Under the pieces are notes generated by a model, which was given only the letters and a program-made list of their open reading frames with translations, ran no database searches and was not told the DNA's origin. Shown here piece by piece: positions 9,688-24,493 of a stretch of 64,000 nt of DNA; position 1 is the stretch's first letter, and each line of letters begins with the position of its first letter. A program made the translations under genes and the position numbers. The DNA is from Leptospira saintgironsiae (lineage in GTDB: Bacteria > Spirochaetota > Leptospiria > Leptospirales > Leptospiraceae): contig NZ_NPDR01000002.1 in the NCBI RefSeq assembly GCF_002811765.1, positions 124,001 through 188,000 on the forward strand, given 5' to 3'.

Positions 9688-10064
9688 AAATCACCATCGG
9701 GAATGATATAGTAGAAAATTCCAGGATCAGAGACTTGCTCGATAAACATGGAGAAAGATTTCTGAAAAGAGTATTTTCCGAAACTGAGATCGCTTATTGC
9801 TCCGGCAGAAAAGATCCAGTTCCTCATCTTAGCGGAAGATTCTGCGTGAAGGAAGCATTCATCAAGGCCATAGAACCCGGAGACAAGGTGATTCTCGATA
9901 TGAGAGAAATCGAACTTTTCGGGAAAGATTTTGGAAAAAAAGAATTGGTACTTCACGGAAAATCGAAAGAATTGTTCCTCGAGAAAGGCTATAGCGGTGT
10001 TTCCGTATCCATCAGCCATGCGGAAAATTATTCCACTGCAGTTGTCGTTCTCTATAAGGAGTGA
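9684..10064 (+). CDS. acpS: Holo-[acyl-carrier-protein] synthase
   Basis: Transfers 4'-phosphopantetheine from CoA to the acyl carrier protein of fatty-acid synthesis. 126 residues, the usual size. The metal-binding aspartate is in GNDIVENSRI (about residue 8) and the conserved glutamate in GRFCVKEAFIKA (about residues 52-63). The late VSISHAENYSTAVVVL matches the family C-terminal region. ATG 9684 overlaps the cdaR stop by four bases (ATGA), so translation is probably coupled. Confidence 0.93.
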   Translation: MKITIGNDIVENSRIRDLLDKHGERFLKRVFSETEIAYCSGRKDPVPHLSGRFCVKEAFIKAIEPGDKVILDMREIELFGKDFGKKELVLHGKSKELFLEKGYSGVSVSISHAENYSTAVVVLYKE

Positions 10065-10069
10065 GCTAA

Positions 10070-10291
10070 ATGGTCACCGAGTCTTTTAAACAAACTCTTA
10101 AATTGTACGACGAAGGTCTCGCACTGTACAAGAATAGAAAGTTCAAGGAAGCTTGGGAACTATTCAAAAAAGCAGTTGAGATCACTCCGAACGACGGGCC
10201 TTCTAAAAAATATATAGGACGCTGCGAAGCATTTATCGCGAATCCTCCTCCTGAAGATTGGGATGGGGTTTTCGAGATGAAAACGAAATAA
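10070..10291 (+). CDS. Small TPR-like protein (73 residues)
   Basis: A single helix-turn-helix pair of tetratricopeptide type: LYDEGLALYKNRKFKEAWEL and then FKKAVEITPNDGPSKKYI. It ends in NPPPEDWDGVFEMKTK. That PPP-x-DWDG ending is familiar from the C-terminus of many class III adenylate cyclases, where it follows TPR helices (recalled, not searched). Here it stands alone as a small gene. ATG 10070 follows AAGGAG, and the gene lies five bases after acpS and nine before the bactofilin. No signal peptide or membrane helix. It may be an adaptor protein; its partner is unknown. Confidence 0.8.
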   Translation: MVTESFKQTLKLYDEGLALYKNRKFKEAWELFKKAVEITPNDGPSKKYIGRCEAFIANPPPEDWDGVFEMKTK

Positions 10292-10300
10292 TCTGGTATC

Positions 10301-10684
10301 ATGTCAAAAAAAGCCGCAACCGCATCCAAACCAAGCCGCACTGTAACCGAATTCGGGACTATCTCTACTGTTTTAGGAAGAGAAACCCATTTTTCAGGAA
10401 TTCTGAACTTCAAAAAACCCTTGGAAATCTCAGGTGAATTCCAAGGAGAAATAGAATCCGAAGGATTTCTATTAGTCAGCGAAGGAGCAAAGGTCAGAGC
10501 CAATATCAAGGCCGGGACTGTAATCGTCGGTGGAGAGATCACTGGCAATGTGATCGCTACCCAAAGATTAGAAATGCTTCCTAGCGGAAAAGTAAACGGA
10601 AACATCAAGACTGCAAAGTTGCAAATCGCGGATGGAGTGATCTTCGAAGGCAACTGCGAAATGATCCTACCTAATAAGGATTGA
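10301..10684 (+). CDS. Bactofilin-family cytoskeletal protein
   Basis: 127 residues. After a short disordered N-terminus (MSKKAATASKPSRT), the body is a series of six-residue beta-helix turns: FSGILNFKKPLEISGEFQGE, then LVSEGAKVRANIKAGTVIVG, then GEITGNVIATQRLEMLPSGK, then NIKTAKLQIADG. This is the right-handed beta-helix of bactofilins (DUF583), which polymerise without nucleotide and organise cell-wall synthesis or cell shape. It is a short, core-only form. Its neighbours, a small TPR protein and a small membrane protein, could be partners. In Leptospira a role in helical shape is plausible but inferred. Confidence 0.9.
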   Translation: MSKKAATASKPSRTVTEFGTISTVLGRETHFSGILNFKKPLEISGEFQGEIESEGFLLVSEGAKVRANIKAGTVIVGGEITGNVIATQRLEMLPSGKVNGNIKTAKLQIADGVIFEGNCEMILPNKD

Positions 10685-10706
10685 CCCTTCGGTCCAACCT
10701 GAAAAA

Positions 10707-10967
10707 TTGGTATCTGCTAGCCCGAAACGACCTATGGACGGCGGAAAAGCGGCCAAAATCGCATTAGCCATCTTATTAGGAACCTTGGCCGGAGCCGTAG
10801 TCGGAGTAATCATCGACAACGTTTTTGGGGTCCATATCCTCTCCGTCTACCTCTTACAAGAACCGGTTCGGCTGGAACTTTACGTAATTAAAGTCGAAGC
10901 ACAAGTTACCCCTGCAAGTCTCTTGGGACTTGTGGCGACATTGTTCTTCGTACTAAAAAAGGGGTAA
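10707..10967 (+). CDS. Small two-helix membrane protein, DUF4321-like
   Basis: About 86 residues from TTG 10707, or 77 from ATG 10734; neither has a good ribosome-binding site. The first membrane helix is [21 protein letters not shown] middle amphipathic segment reads [18 protein letters not shown], and the C-terminal helix [17 protein letters not shown] ends in lysines. This arrangement resembles the small DUF4321 membrane family; I base this on general appearance only. It lies between bactofilin and rpsB, eight bases from rpsB, so it should be co-expressed. Function unknown. Confidence 0.72.
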   Translation: MVSASPKRPMDGGKAAKIALAILLGTLAGAVVGVIIDNVFGVHILSVYLLQEPVRLELYVIKVEAQVTPASLLGLVATLFFVLKKG

Positions 10968-10974
10968 ACAGCTC

Positions 10975-11859
<885 letters not shown>

Positions 11860-11870
11860 GAGGGAAGATC

Positions 11871-12470
11871 ATGTCAGCATCTACTACCGACCTTATTAAG
11901 GAACTAAGAGACCGCACCGGTGCGGGATTGATGGATTGTAAAAAAGCTCTTCTAGAGAATAATAACGATCTAGACAAATCTGCAGATTGGTTGCGTGAAA
12001 AAGGGATCGCTAAGGCTTCTAAAAAAGCAGGACGCGTGACCAAAGAAGGAAGAAATATTTCCTATATCCACGGAGACGGAAAGATCGGAGTTCTACTCGA
12101 GCTTAACTCTGAGACTGACTTCGTTGCACGTAACGAGGCTTTCGAAGCTCTCGGAAAAGAGATATGTCTGCAAATCGCAGCTATGGCTCCACTATACGTA
12201 AGCGAAGAGCAAGTTCCTGCAGAAGATATCGAGCGTGAAACTAAGGTTTTGGAAGCTCAGTTAAAAGAAGAAGGTAAAAAACCAGAACAGATCGAAAAGA
12301 TCATTCCGGGAAAAATCAAAAAGTATTACTCTGAAGTATGCCTTTTGAACCAAGCCTTCATCAAGGATAATACTAAGACCGTTGACGATCTGGTTAAGGA
12401 ATCCATCGCGAAATTCGGTGAAAATATCATCGTAGCTCGTTTTGCTCGTTTCCAGGTAGGCGGCGCTTAA
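11871..12470 (+). CDS. tsf: Elongation factor Ts
   Basis: Guanine-nucleotide exchange factor for EF-Tu. 199 residues, a compact form like that of many non-proteobacteria. The N-terminal UBA-like domain has LIKELRDRTGAGLMDCKKAL (about residues 7-26), and SADWLREKGIAKASKKAGR follows. The core exchange motif is LNSETDFVARN (about residues 76-86). ATG 11871 follows GAGGGA. It lies between rpsB and pyrH with gaps of 11 and 3 bases. Confidence 0.97.
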   Translation: MSASTTDLIKELRDRTGAGLMDCKKALLENNNDLDKSADWLREKGIAKASKKAGRVTKEGRNISYIHGDGKIGVLLELNSETDFVARNEAFEALGKEICLQIAAMAPLYVSEEQVPAEDIERETKVLEAQLKEEGKKPEQIEKIIPGKIKKYYSEVCLLNQAFIKDNTKTVDDLVKESIAKFGENIIVARFARFQVGGA

Positions 12471-13770
<1,300 letters not shown>

Positions 13771-13772
13771 GT

Positions 13773-14490
13773 TTGGCTTCTTCCAAAAAAAAAATCCCCC
13801 GTCACGTGGCGGTCATCATGGACGGGAACGGAAGATGGGCAACATCTAAAGGACTTTCCAGATCCGCAGGACATAGAGCAGGCGCAGACGCAATTGATCG
13901 TCTCATGGACTCCAGTTTAGAATTGGGTCTCGAAGTAGTTTCTCTTTATGCATTCTCCACAGAAAACTGGAAACGGCCTATTACAGAGATCAGATCTATA
14001 TTCAATCTATTAGTAGAATTTATAGATTCCCGATTGGATAAGATCAACTCCAAAGGGATCAGAATATTACATTCAGGTTCTAGAAAAAAGCTAAGCTCTT
14101 TGGTTTTATCTAAAATCGATCATGCGGCGGAGATCACCCGCAAAAACCGCAAATTAACTGTGAACTTTTGTTTAAATTACGGGTCCCAGGAAGAGATTTT
14201 AAACGCGTTTTCCAGATTAGCGGAAGAAAGAAAGAAGAAGTCCATCTCCATCCAAAAACCGATCAGCACAAAAGAACTCGAAAAATATTTGTATACGTAC
14301 CCCCTTCCGGCGGTAGATTTATTGATTAGAACTGCTGGGGAGAGGAGATTATCCAATTTCCTTCTATGGCAATCCGCCTATGCGGAGCTTTTTTTTACTG
14401 AAAATCTTTGGCCTGAATTCGGAGACAAGGATCTGAGAGAAGCGCTGGATTGGTTCCGGGGAAGGACCCGAAAATTCGGAGGTTTAGAGA

Positions 14491-14498
<8 letters not shown>
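13773..14498 (+). CDS. uppS: Undecaprenyl diphosphate synthase (isoprenyl transferase)
   Basis: Cis-prenyltransferase that makes the C55 lipid carrier for peptidoglycan and O-antigen. 241 residues. The catalytic aspartate lies in VAVIMDGNGRWA (about residues 12-23). LYAFSTENWKRP follows, and the late RTAGERRLSNFLLWQSAYAE is the pyrophosphate-binding region; the family usually has RTSGE, so RTAGE is a small variation. The TTG start at 13773 is two bases after the frr stop. It overlaps cdsA by eight bases. Confidence 0.95.
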
Positions 14499-15405
<907 letters not shown>

Positions 15406-15413
15406 CTAACAAT

Positions 15414-16583
15414 ATGAAAAGAGGCGTCTCTATACTGGGTGCCTCCGGATCGGTAGGGGAGTCTACTCTCAAAATACTCCGCCAATTTCCGGAAGAGTTT
15501 CGGCTAATATCCTTCAGCGTACATTCCAATTTGCAAAAAGCGGAATCTATCGCGAAAGAATTCCAACCGGATGTTCTATGTATTAGTTCCGACACTGCGG
15601 ATAGAACAATACTCGGAAGCAAGATCGGAAATACTAAAGTATTATACGGATCTAAAAGTTTAGAAGAGATCGTTTCAGATCCGGAAATAGAAACCGTTGT
15701 CACAGCAGTTGTTGGTGCAAGTGGGATTCGTCCTACTATTGCTGCAATTCGCGCAGGCAAAAAAATTGGGATCGCAAACAAGGAAACCTTGGTAAGCTGC
15801 GGACCCTATATCAAAAGTTTATTAGAAAATTCTAAATCGTCTCTGGTCCCTGTTGACTCAGAACATAATGCACTCTTCCAACTTTTAGAAAATATGAAGA
15901 AGGACTCACTCGAAAGGATAGTCCTGACTGCTTCTGGCGGACCTTTTCGTAAACTTCCTGTCGAAGATCTTCCAAAAGTAACGATTGAACAGGCACTAAA
16001 ACATCCTACATGGAATATGGGGCCTAAGATCACGATCGATTCCGCAGGAATGATCAATAAAGGATTAGAAGTCATAGAGGCTCATTTTCTTTTTGGGTTT
16101 TCTTATGATAAGATTGGCGTTGTTATTCATCCTCAAAGTGTTGCCCATGGTTTGGTCGAGACCAAGGACGGAGCAAGTTTTGTATATGCTTCTTATCCAG
16201 ATATGATCTTTCCTGTGGCACATTCATTATATTATCCTAAAATAGTTCCTACAGTTTTAAAATCTCATCCTGCTACTTCTTGGGGAACTCTGGAATTTTT
16301 AGAACCTGATATGGAAAGATATCCAGGTTTGGCGTTGGCATATGAGGCTGGAAGAGCGGGAGGCACCGCTCCTTCTATCTTTAATGCTTCAAACGAAGTA
16401 GCCGTTGAATTATTCTTACAAGGTAAAATTCTTTTTACCGATATACCTTCTCTCATTCGAAATGTTTTGGAAAAAATCCCAAATTCATTTCCAAACGATT
16501 TAGAAGGATATGAAGAAGCGGATAGAAAGGCCAGAGAATTGGCCTTCCATTTCTCTAAAGATAAGGTAGAGCATTTATGTTAG
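15414..16583 (+). CDS. dxr: 1-deoxy-D-xylulose 5-phosphate reductoisomerase
   Basis: Second enzyme of the methylerythritol phosphate isoprenoid pathway, converting DXP to MEP with NADPH. 389 residues. The nucleotide-binding start is [16 protein letters not shown] (residues 7-22), followed by [10 protein letters not shown]. The metal/substrate segment is [13 protein letters not shown] (about residues 145-157), and the flexible-loop/His region is [20 protein letters not shown]. It overlaps rseP by seven bases. The pathway's first enzyme, Dxs, is encoded in the same gene run at 24.5 kb. Confidence 0.97.
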   Translation: MKRGVSILGASGSVGESTLKILRQFPEEFRLISFSVHSNLQKAESIAKEFQPDVLCISSDTADRTILGSKIGNTKVLYGSKSLEEIVSDPEIETVVTAVVGASGIRPTIAAIRAGKKIGIANKETLVSCGPYIKSLLENSKSSLVPVDSEHNALFQLLENMKKDSLERIVLTASGGPFRKLPVEDLPKVTIEQALKHPTWNMGPKITIDSAGMINKGLEVIEAHFLFGFSYDKIGVVIHPQSVAHGLVETKDGASFVYASYPDMIFPVAHSLYYPKIVPTVLKSHPATSWGTLEFLEPDMERYPGLALAYEAGRAGGTAPSIFNASNEVAVELFLQGKILFTDIPSLIRNVLEKIPNSFPNDLEGYEEADRKARELAFHFSKDKVEHLC

Positions 16584-18268
16584 CAGATATTTTAGGCATC
16601 GTATTCATGCTGGCTCTTTGTATATTTATACATGAGTTAGGTCATTTGATCATGGGTTGGGTTGTTGGTGTAAAGGCCAGGATCTTCTCTATTGGTTATG
16701 GAAAAGGGATTTGGAAAAAGAAAATTGGTGAGACCACTTTTCAAGTCACTGGAATCCCGTTAGGCGGTTATGTTCTATTCAAGGGAGACGAAGGTGGAGC
16801 CTTAAAAGGAGAGAAGGGAGAATTTTTATCCACTCCTCCTCTTAAAAGAATGATCCCAGTTTTTGGTGGGCCGTTATTCAATTTAATCCTCGGATTTTTT
16901 ATCATCTTCGGTTTATATGCGATCGGTTATTCTCCTGCAGGAACTAAAATTTACATAGAACCTGCGATAAATGAATATTCTTCAGGATACCAAGCAGGTT
17001 TAAGAAGTGGGGACAAGATTGTTTCCGTAAATGGGACCAAAACAGAATCCAAATATGAATTATTGTCCGAGCTTGGACTTGCTCGTGGAAAAAATATCCA
17101 ACTCAAAGTTGAAAGAGAAGGAAAAGAATTAGAATTTCATTTTTCTGATCCTCAGATCGGAGTCGACTTTGCAGGAGAAAGACTCGTACAAGTGGATTTC
17201 GGATACGGATCCACACTCAGTCATTGGTTCTTGAAAAAACTTTCTTTCTTGGACCCAAATGGAGAAGCAGCGGAATATAGAAAACAAAGAGAAAGAAAGG
17301 CTGCATTAGATCCAAAACTTTCTCCGCGTGAACTAGCTTTACAAGAAGCAAGACTGAACAAAGAAGCAATTGAATCCAGAGCCTTGGATTATCTGAACGA
17401 TGGAGATAGGATCTTATCCGTAAACGGGATAGAAGTTCATACTGTTCCGGAATTACAGAAAACTCTTGGAAAATTCCAAAACGAAAAAGTAAAATTGGAA
17501 GTGGACCGTAAAACGTATCCACTACTCAATCCATGGACTCGCGAAAAAGCAGAAGTGGAAATGATACCTCTTGGAGCATTCGTTGTAGAATTAAAAGATG
17601 TTCGAGACAGAAAATATCCTGATATACCAATCAGCACAATCAGTCTCAGAAGTCATGATCCTGAAATTAAACTCAAACTTCTAAGCTTGAAGATAGATGG
17701 TAAGTCTTTTGCAGATATAGAAGATTTCAAAAAAACAGTCCAATCTCAAATCGGTAAAAGAGTTCAGTTAGAAGTCCAAGGTCAGGTCTGGGACACAACA
17801 CTCGGATTCTATCAAATCGGTCTTTTAGGTTTTACTGCTAAGATGCATGTAAAAGAGGAAAGTATGGACCGAAAACTTTCCTTCGGCGAAGCATTTTTAC
17901 AATCCGGCAAAGACGTAGGAAAGATGATCAGCGATAACCTGAGAGGACTCGGGATGATCTTTTCCGGAAGATTGAAGGTAAAAGACAGTGTTTCCGGCCC
18001 AGTGGGACTTGCTAAAGTTTCTGTTCAATTCTTAGAAGACGGTTTTTATTCTTACTTTCAGTTCGTGGCATTTATTTCGATCGCCTTAATGATAATGAAT
18101 TTACTTCCGATTCCTGTAGCCGACGGTGGACATATCGTTTTTTTCACATACGAGGCGATTGCCGGTAGACCTTTGCCGATGGCTGTTCAAGAACAGGTTT
18201 TGAGATTAGGATTCTTCTTCCTTTTATCCTTAGGCCTCTATGTGACTTATCACGATTTCTTAAGATAA
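16577..18268 (+). CDS. rseP: Site-2 intramembrane zinc metalloprotease, RseP type
   Basis: Membrane protease that cuts substrates inside the bilayer, typically to release anti-sigma factors or remove signal peptides. 563 residues against about 450 in E. coli. The zinc motif HELGH (His19, Glu20, His23) lies in the first helix. Two PDZ-like domains are visible around residues 140-200 and 275-320, and a possible third partial one at about 355-420. Between them is a charged helical insert (about residues 225-275, rich in Arg/Lys/Glu). The third zinc ligand is expected in [13 protein letters not shown] near residue 516; most homologues have LDGG where this has ADGG. The final helix ends [12 protein letters not shown]. 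It sits in the usual uppS-cdsA-dxr-rseP-proS order. Confidence 0.93.
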   Translation: MLADILGIVFMLALCIFIHELGHLIMGWVVGVKARIFSIGYGKGIWKKKIGETTFQVTGIPLGGYVLFKGDEGGALKGEKGEFLSTPPLKRMIPVFGGPLFNLILGFFIIFGLYAIGYSPAGTKIYIEPAINEYSSGYQAGLRSGDKIVSVNGTKTESKYELLSELGLARGKNIQLKVEREGKELEFHFSDPQIGVDFAGERLVQVDFGYGSTLSHWFLKKLSFLDPNGEAAEYRKQRERKAALDPKLSPRELALQEARLNKEAIESRALDYLNDGDRILSVNGIEVHTVPELQKTLGKFQNEKVKLEVDRKTYPLLNPWTREKAEVEMIPLGAFVVELKDVRDRKYPDIPISTISLRSHDPEIKLKLLSLKIDGKSFADIEDFKKTVQSQIGKRVQLEVQGQVWDTTLGFYQIGLLGFTAKMHVKEESMDRKLSFGEAFLQSGKDVGKMISDNLRGLGMIFSGRLKVKDSVSGPVGLAKVSVQFLEDGFYSYFQFVAFISIALMIMNLLPIPVADGGHIVFFTYEAIAGRPLPMAVQEQVLRLGFFFLLSLGLYVTYHDFLR

Positions 18269-18277
18269 TCGAGAGTC

Positions 18278-20014
18278 ATGAGAGCATCTAAATATTTAGT
18301 ACCTACGGAAAAAGAAAATCCTTCGGACGCGGTAGTCGCTTCCCATAGGCTGATGATACGAGCTGGCCTGGTCAGAAAATCAGGTTCAGGGTTTTATTTT
18401 TTCCTACCATTAGGACTTCGCATTCTTAAAAAAATTGAGAATATAGTCCGTGAAGAAATGGACTCAACCGGCGCATTGGAATTCGAACTTCCGATCATGA
18501 CACCTTCCGAGTTTTGGGAACAATCAGGAAGATGGAGTGTTATGGGTCCGGAGATGATGAGAGTAAAAGATCGTCATGACCAATGGTATGCACTTGGCCC
18601 CACTCATGAAGAATCTTTTTCTTATTTAGTAAAACCTTTACTGAAATCATATAAGGATCTGCCAATTAATGTATATCAGATCCACACCAAGTTCAGAGAT
18701 GAGATCCGCCCTAGATTCGGAGTAATCCGTTCTAGAGAGTTCATTATGAAAGATGCATATTCATATCATTTGGATGAGGCTTCTTTGGATGCAACTTATC
18801 AGGATATGAGAACTGCTTATCGCAAAATTTTCCAACGTTGCGGTTTGAAAACTATTCCTGTCCAGGCAGATTCTGGAACTATGGGTGGTTCCGCTTCCGA
18901 AGAATTTATGGTAGTTTCTCCTATTGGAGAAGAGACACTTCTTCTTTGCGGAGACTGCGGTTATAATTCTAATAGCGAAAAAACTCCTTTTATTGCAAAG
19001 GTTGAAGATTCTCCAAAGGGTCCTAAGGACAAAAAGGAAGTGGCGACTCCAGGCAAAAAGTCTATCGAAGATGTTGCTTCTTTCTTAAATGTTCGCCCTC
19101 AAGATACTATCAAGGCGGTTGCTTTTCATAACGGAAAAGAGAAACTGTTGGTATTCCTACGTGGAGATTTAGAATTAAATGAACACAAACTTAAGTCTTA
19201 TTTAAAATGGTCTGACCTGGACATGATCCCGGAACCAGAATTAAAAAGTTCTAATTTAGTTCCTGGGTTTATCGGTCCTTCCGATGTGGGTGCTGGGTTT
19301 AAAGTGATTTTAGATTCTTCTATCCAGAAAGACGGAGCTTATGTGGTCGGTGGAGGAAAAGAAGATTTCCATATCCAAGGATATGTTCCTTCTTCCGAGA
19401 TCAAAATTCCATACGAAACTGCAGATGTGGCTTTAGCAAGAGAAGGGGACCCTTGTCCTACCTGTGCAAAAACCTTAAAAGCAGAGAAGGGAATAGAAGT
19501 AGGTCATATCTTCAAACTTGGAGATAAATATACCAAGTCTTTCCAGATCCAAGTATTGGATCAACAAGGTAAGGCAAAAACTCTTACCATGGGATGTTAT
19601 GGTATTGGTGTAAATCGCACCATGGCAACAGTTATAGAACAATGTAATGATGATAAGGGTATTTACTGGCCAATCAGTATTGCACCTTTCGAGATCGGCC
19701 TTGTGACCCTCACGAAGGGAGAAGAGCAAGACGCAAAAGCATTAGAATTTTACGAAAATCTAAAGAATGAAGGTTTTGAGGTTTTCTGGGACGAAAGAGA
19801 TCTCGGACCTGGATTTAAATTCAAGGATTCTGAACTGATCGGTTTCCCGATCAGGATCACTGTTGGTAAAAAGTTTTTCGAATCTGGAGAAATTTCCATC
19901 TATAATCGCAAGCTCGATAAGGATGAAACTTTCAAATTTACGGACTTTGATGATCTGAATACAAGAGTAGAAAATTTACGTCAGGAATTATACCAGGAGT
20001 TGTTGGGAGATTAA
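18278..20014 (+). CDS. proS: Prolyl-tRNA synthetase
   Basis: Charges tRNA-Pro. 578 residues, the bacterial form with the editing domain inserted between class II motifs 2 and 3. Motif 1 region [17 protein letters not shown], motif 2 [20 protein letters not shown] (about residues 142-161), and motif 3 with [14 protein letters not shown] (about residues 435-448). The editing insertion spans roughly residues 225-395. The C-terminal anticodon-binding domain contains [21 protein letters not shown] 18278 is nine bases after rseP, and trpB begins 17 bp downstream. Confidence 0.97.
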   Translation: MRASKYLVPTEKENPSDAVVASHRLMIRAGLVRKSGSGFYFFLPLGLRILKKIENIVREEMDSTGALEFELPIMTPSEFWEQSGRWSVMGPEMMRVKDRHDQWYALGPTHEESFSYLVKPLLKSYKDLPINVYQIHTKFRDEIRPRFGVIRSREFIMKDAYSYHLDEASLDATYQDMRTAYRKIFQRCGLKTIPVQADSGTMGGSASEEFMVVSPIGEETLLLCGDCGYNSNSEKTPFIAKVEDSPKGPKDKKEVATPGKKSIEDVASFLNVRPQDTIKAVAFHNGKEKLLVFLRGDLELNEHKLKSYLKWSDLDMIPEPELKSSNLVPGFIGPSDVGAGFKVILDSSIQKDGAYVVGGGKEDFHIQGYVPSSEIKIPYETADVALAREGDPCPTCAKTLKAEKGIEVGHIFKLGDKYTKSFQIQVLDQQGKAKTLTMGCYGIGVNRTMATVIEQCNDDKGIYWPISIAPFEIGLVTLTKGEEQDAKALEFYENLKNEGFEVFWDERDLGPGFKFKDSELIGFPIRITVGKKFFESGEISIYNRKLDKDETFKFTDFDDLNTRVENLRQELYQELLGD

Positions 20015-20031
20015 TCCCTTCAAAAACTGTC

Positions 20032-21246
20032 ATGGCTAAAGAACGCAGCTTCACTGAAAAAGAAGGTTACTTCGGAGATTTTGGAGGAAGATATTCCCCT
20101 GAAATTCTGACCGAAGCATTGATCGAGTTGGAAAATACTTACAATAAACTCCGTAAGGATAAAAAATTCCAAAAGGATCTGGAGTTTTATAGAAGGAATT
20201 ATATCGGAAGACCTTCTCCTCTGACTTATGCAGAGAAACTTACCAAGGCCTGGGGTGGCGCTAAGATTTGGCTAAAGCGCGAAGATCTGAATCATACAGG
20301 CGCTCATAAGATCAATAATACGATCGGCCAGGCGCTTATTGCAAAAGCAATGGGCAAACGTAGGATCATTGCAGAAACAGGGGCGGGCCAACATGGTGTG
20401 GCAACTGCAACAGTAGGTGCATTATTCGAATTTGAAACTGCTATCTTTATGGGAGAAGAAGATCTCCGTCGCCAAAAATTGAATGCGATCCGTATGCAGA
20501 TGCTTGGCGCAAAAGTGATTGGAGTTTCTTCTGGAACCGCAACTTTAAAAGACGCGACCTCTGAAGCGATGAGAGATTGGGCATTAAATGTTTCTAATAC
20601 TCATTATATAGTAGGTTCTGTGATTGGGCCTCACCCATTTCCAACTATCGTTCGTGATTTTCAAAAAGTTGTGGGCGATGAATCTAAAAAGCAGTTCAAA
20701 AAAGAAAACGATAAACTTCCTGATGCTGTCGTTGCTTGTGTAGGTGGCGGCTCCAATGCAATGGGAATGTATTATGCATTTCTAAATGATAAAAAAGTAA
20801 AACTATACGGAGTGGAAGCTGGTGGGAGGGGATCTTCTCCTGGAGAACATTCTGCTACAATGCTTTTTGGTAAGACTGGATTTTTACATGGAACCAAAAC
20901 TTTGGTGATCCAAGATGATGGTGGCCAAGTAGTTCCTGCACACTCTGTTTCAGCTGGATTGGATTATCCTGGTGTTGGGCCAGAACATGCTTATCTACAT
21001 TCTTCCGGAAGAGTAAAATACGAAACTGTTTCCGACCAGGGAGCCTTGGACGCATTCATGGAAGTATGTAGGATAGAAGGTATCATTCCTGCATTAGAAA
21101 CTGCTCATGCTTTCCGATTTGCCAAAGATCTTGCAAAAGAACTCGGAAAGAAAAAAGACATTCTGATCTGTCTTTCTGGAAGAGGAGACAAGGACGTGGC
21201 AGAAGTAGCAAGACTTGTTGGTCTTTCTCAAGGAGATTTGATTTGA
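20032..21246 (+). CDS. trpB: Tryptophan synthase beta chain
   Basis: PLP enzyme that joins indole with serine. 404 residues, type 1 TrpB. The cofactor lysine is in [10 protein letters not shown] (about Lys92). The catalytic-glutamate region is [14 protein letters not shown] and the phosphate-binding loop is [16 protein letters not shown] 20032 lies 17 bp after proS, which leaves no room for a trp attenuator or leader peptide. The stop TGA overlaps the trpA TTG start as TTGA. TrpD is encoded separately, at 58 kb. Confidence 0.97.
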   Translation: MAKERSFTEKEGYFGDFGGRYSPEILTEALIELENTYNKLRKDKKFQKDLEFYRRNYIGRPSPLTYAEKLTKAWGGAKIWLKREDLNHTGAHKINNTIGQALIAKAMGKRRIIAETGAGQHGVATATVGALFEFETAIFMGEEDLRRQKLNAIRMQMLGAKVIGVSSGTATLKDATSEAMRDWALNVSNTHYIVGSVIGPHPFPTIVRDFQKVVGDESKKQFKKENDKLPDAVVACVGGGSNAMGMYYAFLNDKKVKLYGVEAGGRGSSPGEHSATMLFGKTGFLHGTKTLVIQDDGGQVVPAHSVSAGLDYPGVGPEHAYLHSSGRVKYETVSDQGALDAFMEVCRIEGIIPALETAHAFRFAKDLAKELGKKKDILICLSGRGDKDVAEVARLVGLSQGDLI

Positions 21247-22049
21247 GCGCAATTAAGAGCGTTTTTTCAGATTCAAAAAGCGCATTCATTCCTTATATTT
21301 CTTTAGGAGATCCAAACTACGAACTATGTGTAGATTGGGCGGATGCTCTTATCAGAGGTGGCGCTGATATTTTAGAACTTGGGATCCCATTTTCAGATCC
21401 AGTTGCTGATGGACCAGTAATACAAAAAGCATTCAAACGTGCTCTTGCAAATCCATTCTCCATGGATACAATTTTGGAAACTACTGAGAAGATACATTCT
21501 TTACATCCTCATATTCCTCTAGTGTATCTAACGTATTTTAATCCTATCTTTCATTACGGTTTTGAAAGGTTTGCGGAGAAGGCAAAAATCGCAGGTATCC
21601 AAGGTATGATCATCCCCGATCTTCCATATGATACCCCTGAGACTGATGAGTTATTTAAGTCCTTGAAAAGAAGAGGAGTGGATCTGATCCATCTGGTAAC
21701 TCCAGCGACTCCTTTAAATCGTATGAAAGGAATTAGAGATTTTGCTTCTGGATTTATTTATTACGTAACTTCTTACGGAGTAACTGGAGAAAGAAAATCC
21801 ATCTCTGCAGATCTAGAAGATAGGATCAAAACTACTAAGGAAGTTTTTTCCCTCCCTGTGAGTGCTGGATTTGGGATTTCGGCTCCAGATCAGGCAAAGG
21901 AAATTTCTGGGTACGCTGACGGGATCATCATTGGTTCCGCCGTACAAAGGATTATAGAAGAGAATGGTTCTAATCCTAGCCTTTGTAGAAAAAAACTGGA
22001 AGAATACGCACAATCGATTTCTGGTTCTTTGAGAGGAAAAAACCTCTAA
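21243..22049 (+). CDS. trpA: Tryptophan synthase alpha chain
   Basis: TIM-barrel subunit that cleaves indole-3-glycerol phosphate and channels indole to TrpB. 268 residues. [19 protein letters not shown] (about residues 40-58) contains the catalytic glutamate and aspartate. Later [16 protein letters not shown] and [11 protein letters not shown] follow family order. The start is TTG 21243, overlapping the trpB stop. About 95 bp of non-coding DNA separates it from the next gene, the largest gap in this part of the run. Confidence 0.95.
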   Translation: MSAIKSVFSDSKSAFIPYISLGDPNYELCVDWADALIRGGADILELGIPFSDPVADGPVIQKAFKRALANPFSMDTILETTEKIHSLHPHIPLVYLTYFNPIFHYGFERFAEKAKIAGIQGMIIPDLPYDTPETDELFKSLKRRGVDLIHLVTPATPLNRMKGIRDFASGFIYYVTSYGVTGERKSISADLEDRIKTTKEVFSLPVSAGFGISAPDQAKEISGYADGIIIGSAVQRIIEENGSNPSLCRKKLEEYAQSISGSLRGKNL

Positions 22050-22144
22050 AACTCTTTTTCATAGTCGATATTTTCTTTCCTGAATTGGGAAGAAAATTGA
22101 CGAAACCGTCCCGGTAGAGAGAATCTTCCGGATCGGAGGAAAGA

Positions 22145-24475
<2,331 letters not shown>

Positions 24476-24493
24476 CCGTCAAAGACGGAATAC

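Noticed and set aside
9441..10019. 192-codon minus-strand frame opposite cdaR/acpS
   Set aside because: Spans the junction of two motif-supported plus-strand genes; composition is that of a complementary shadow.
10066..10653. 195-codon minus-strand frame opposite the TPR and bactofilin genes
   Set aside because: Antisense to two well-supported genes, with no recognisable motif; a codon-bias shadow.
20015..20031. Search for a trp attenuator or leader peptide before trpB
   Set aside because: Only 17 bases separate proS and trpB; there is no space for one.
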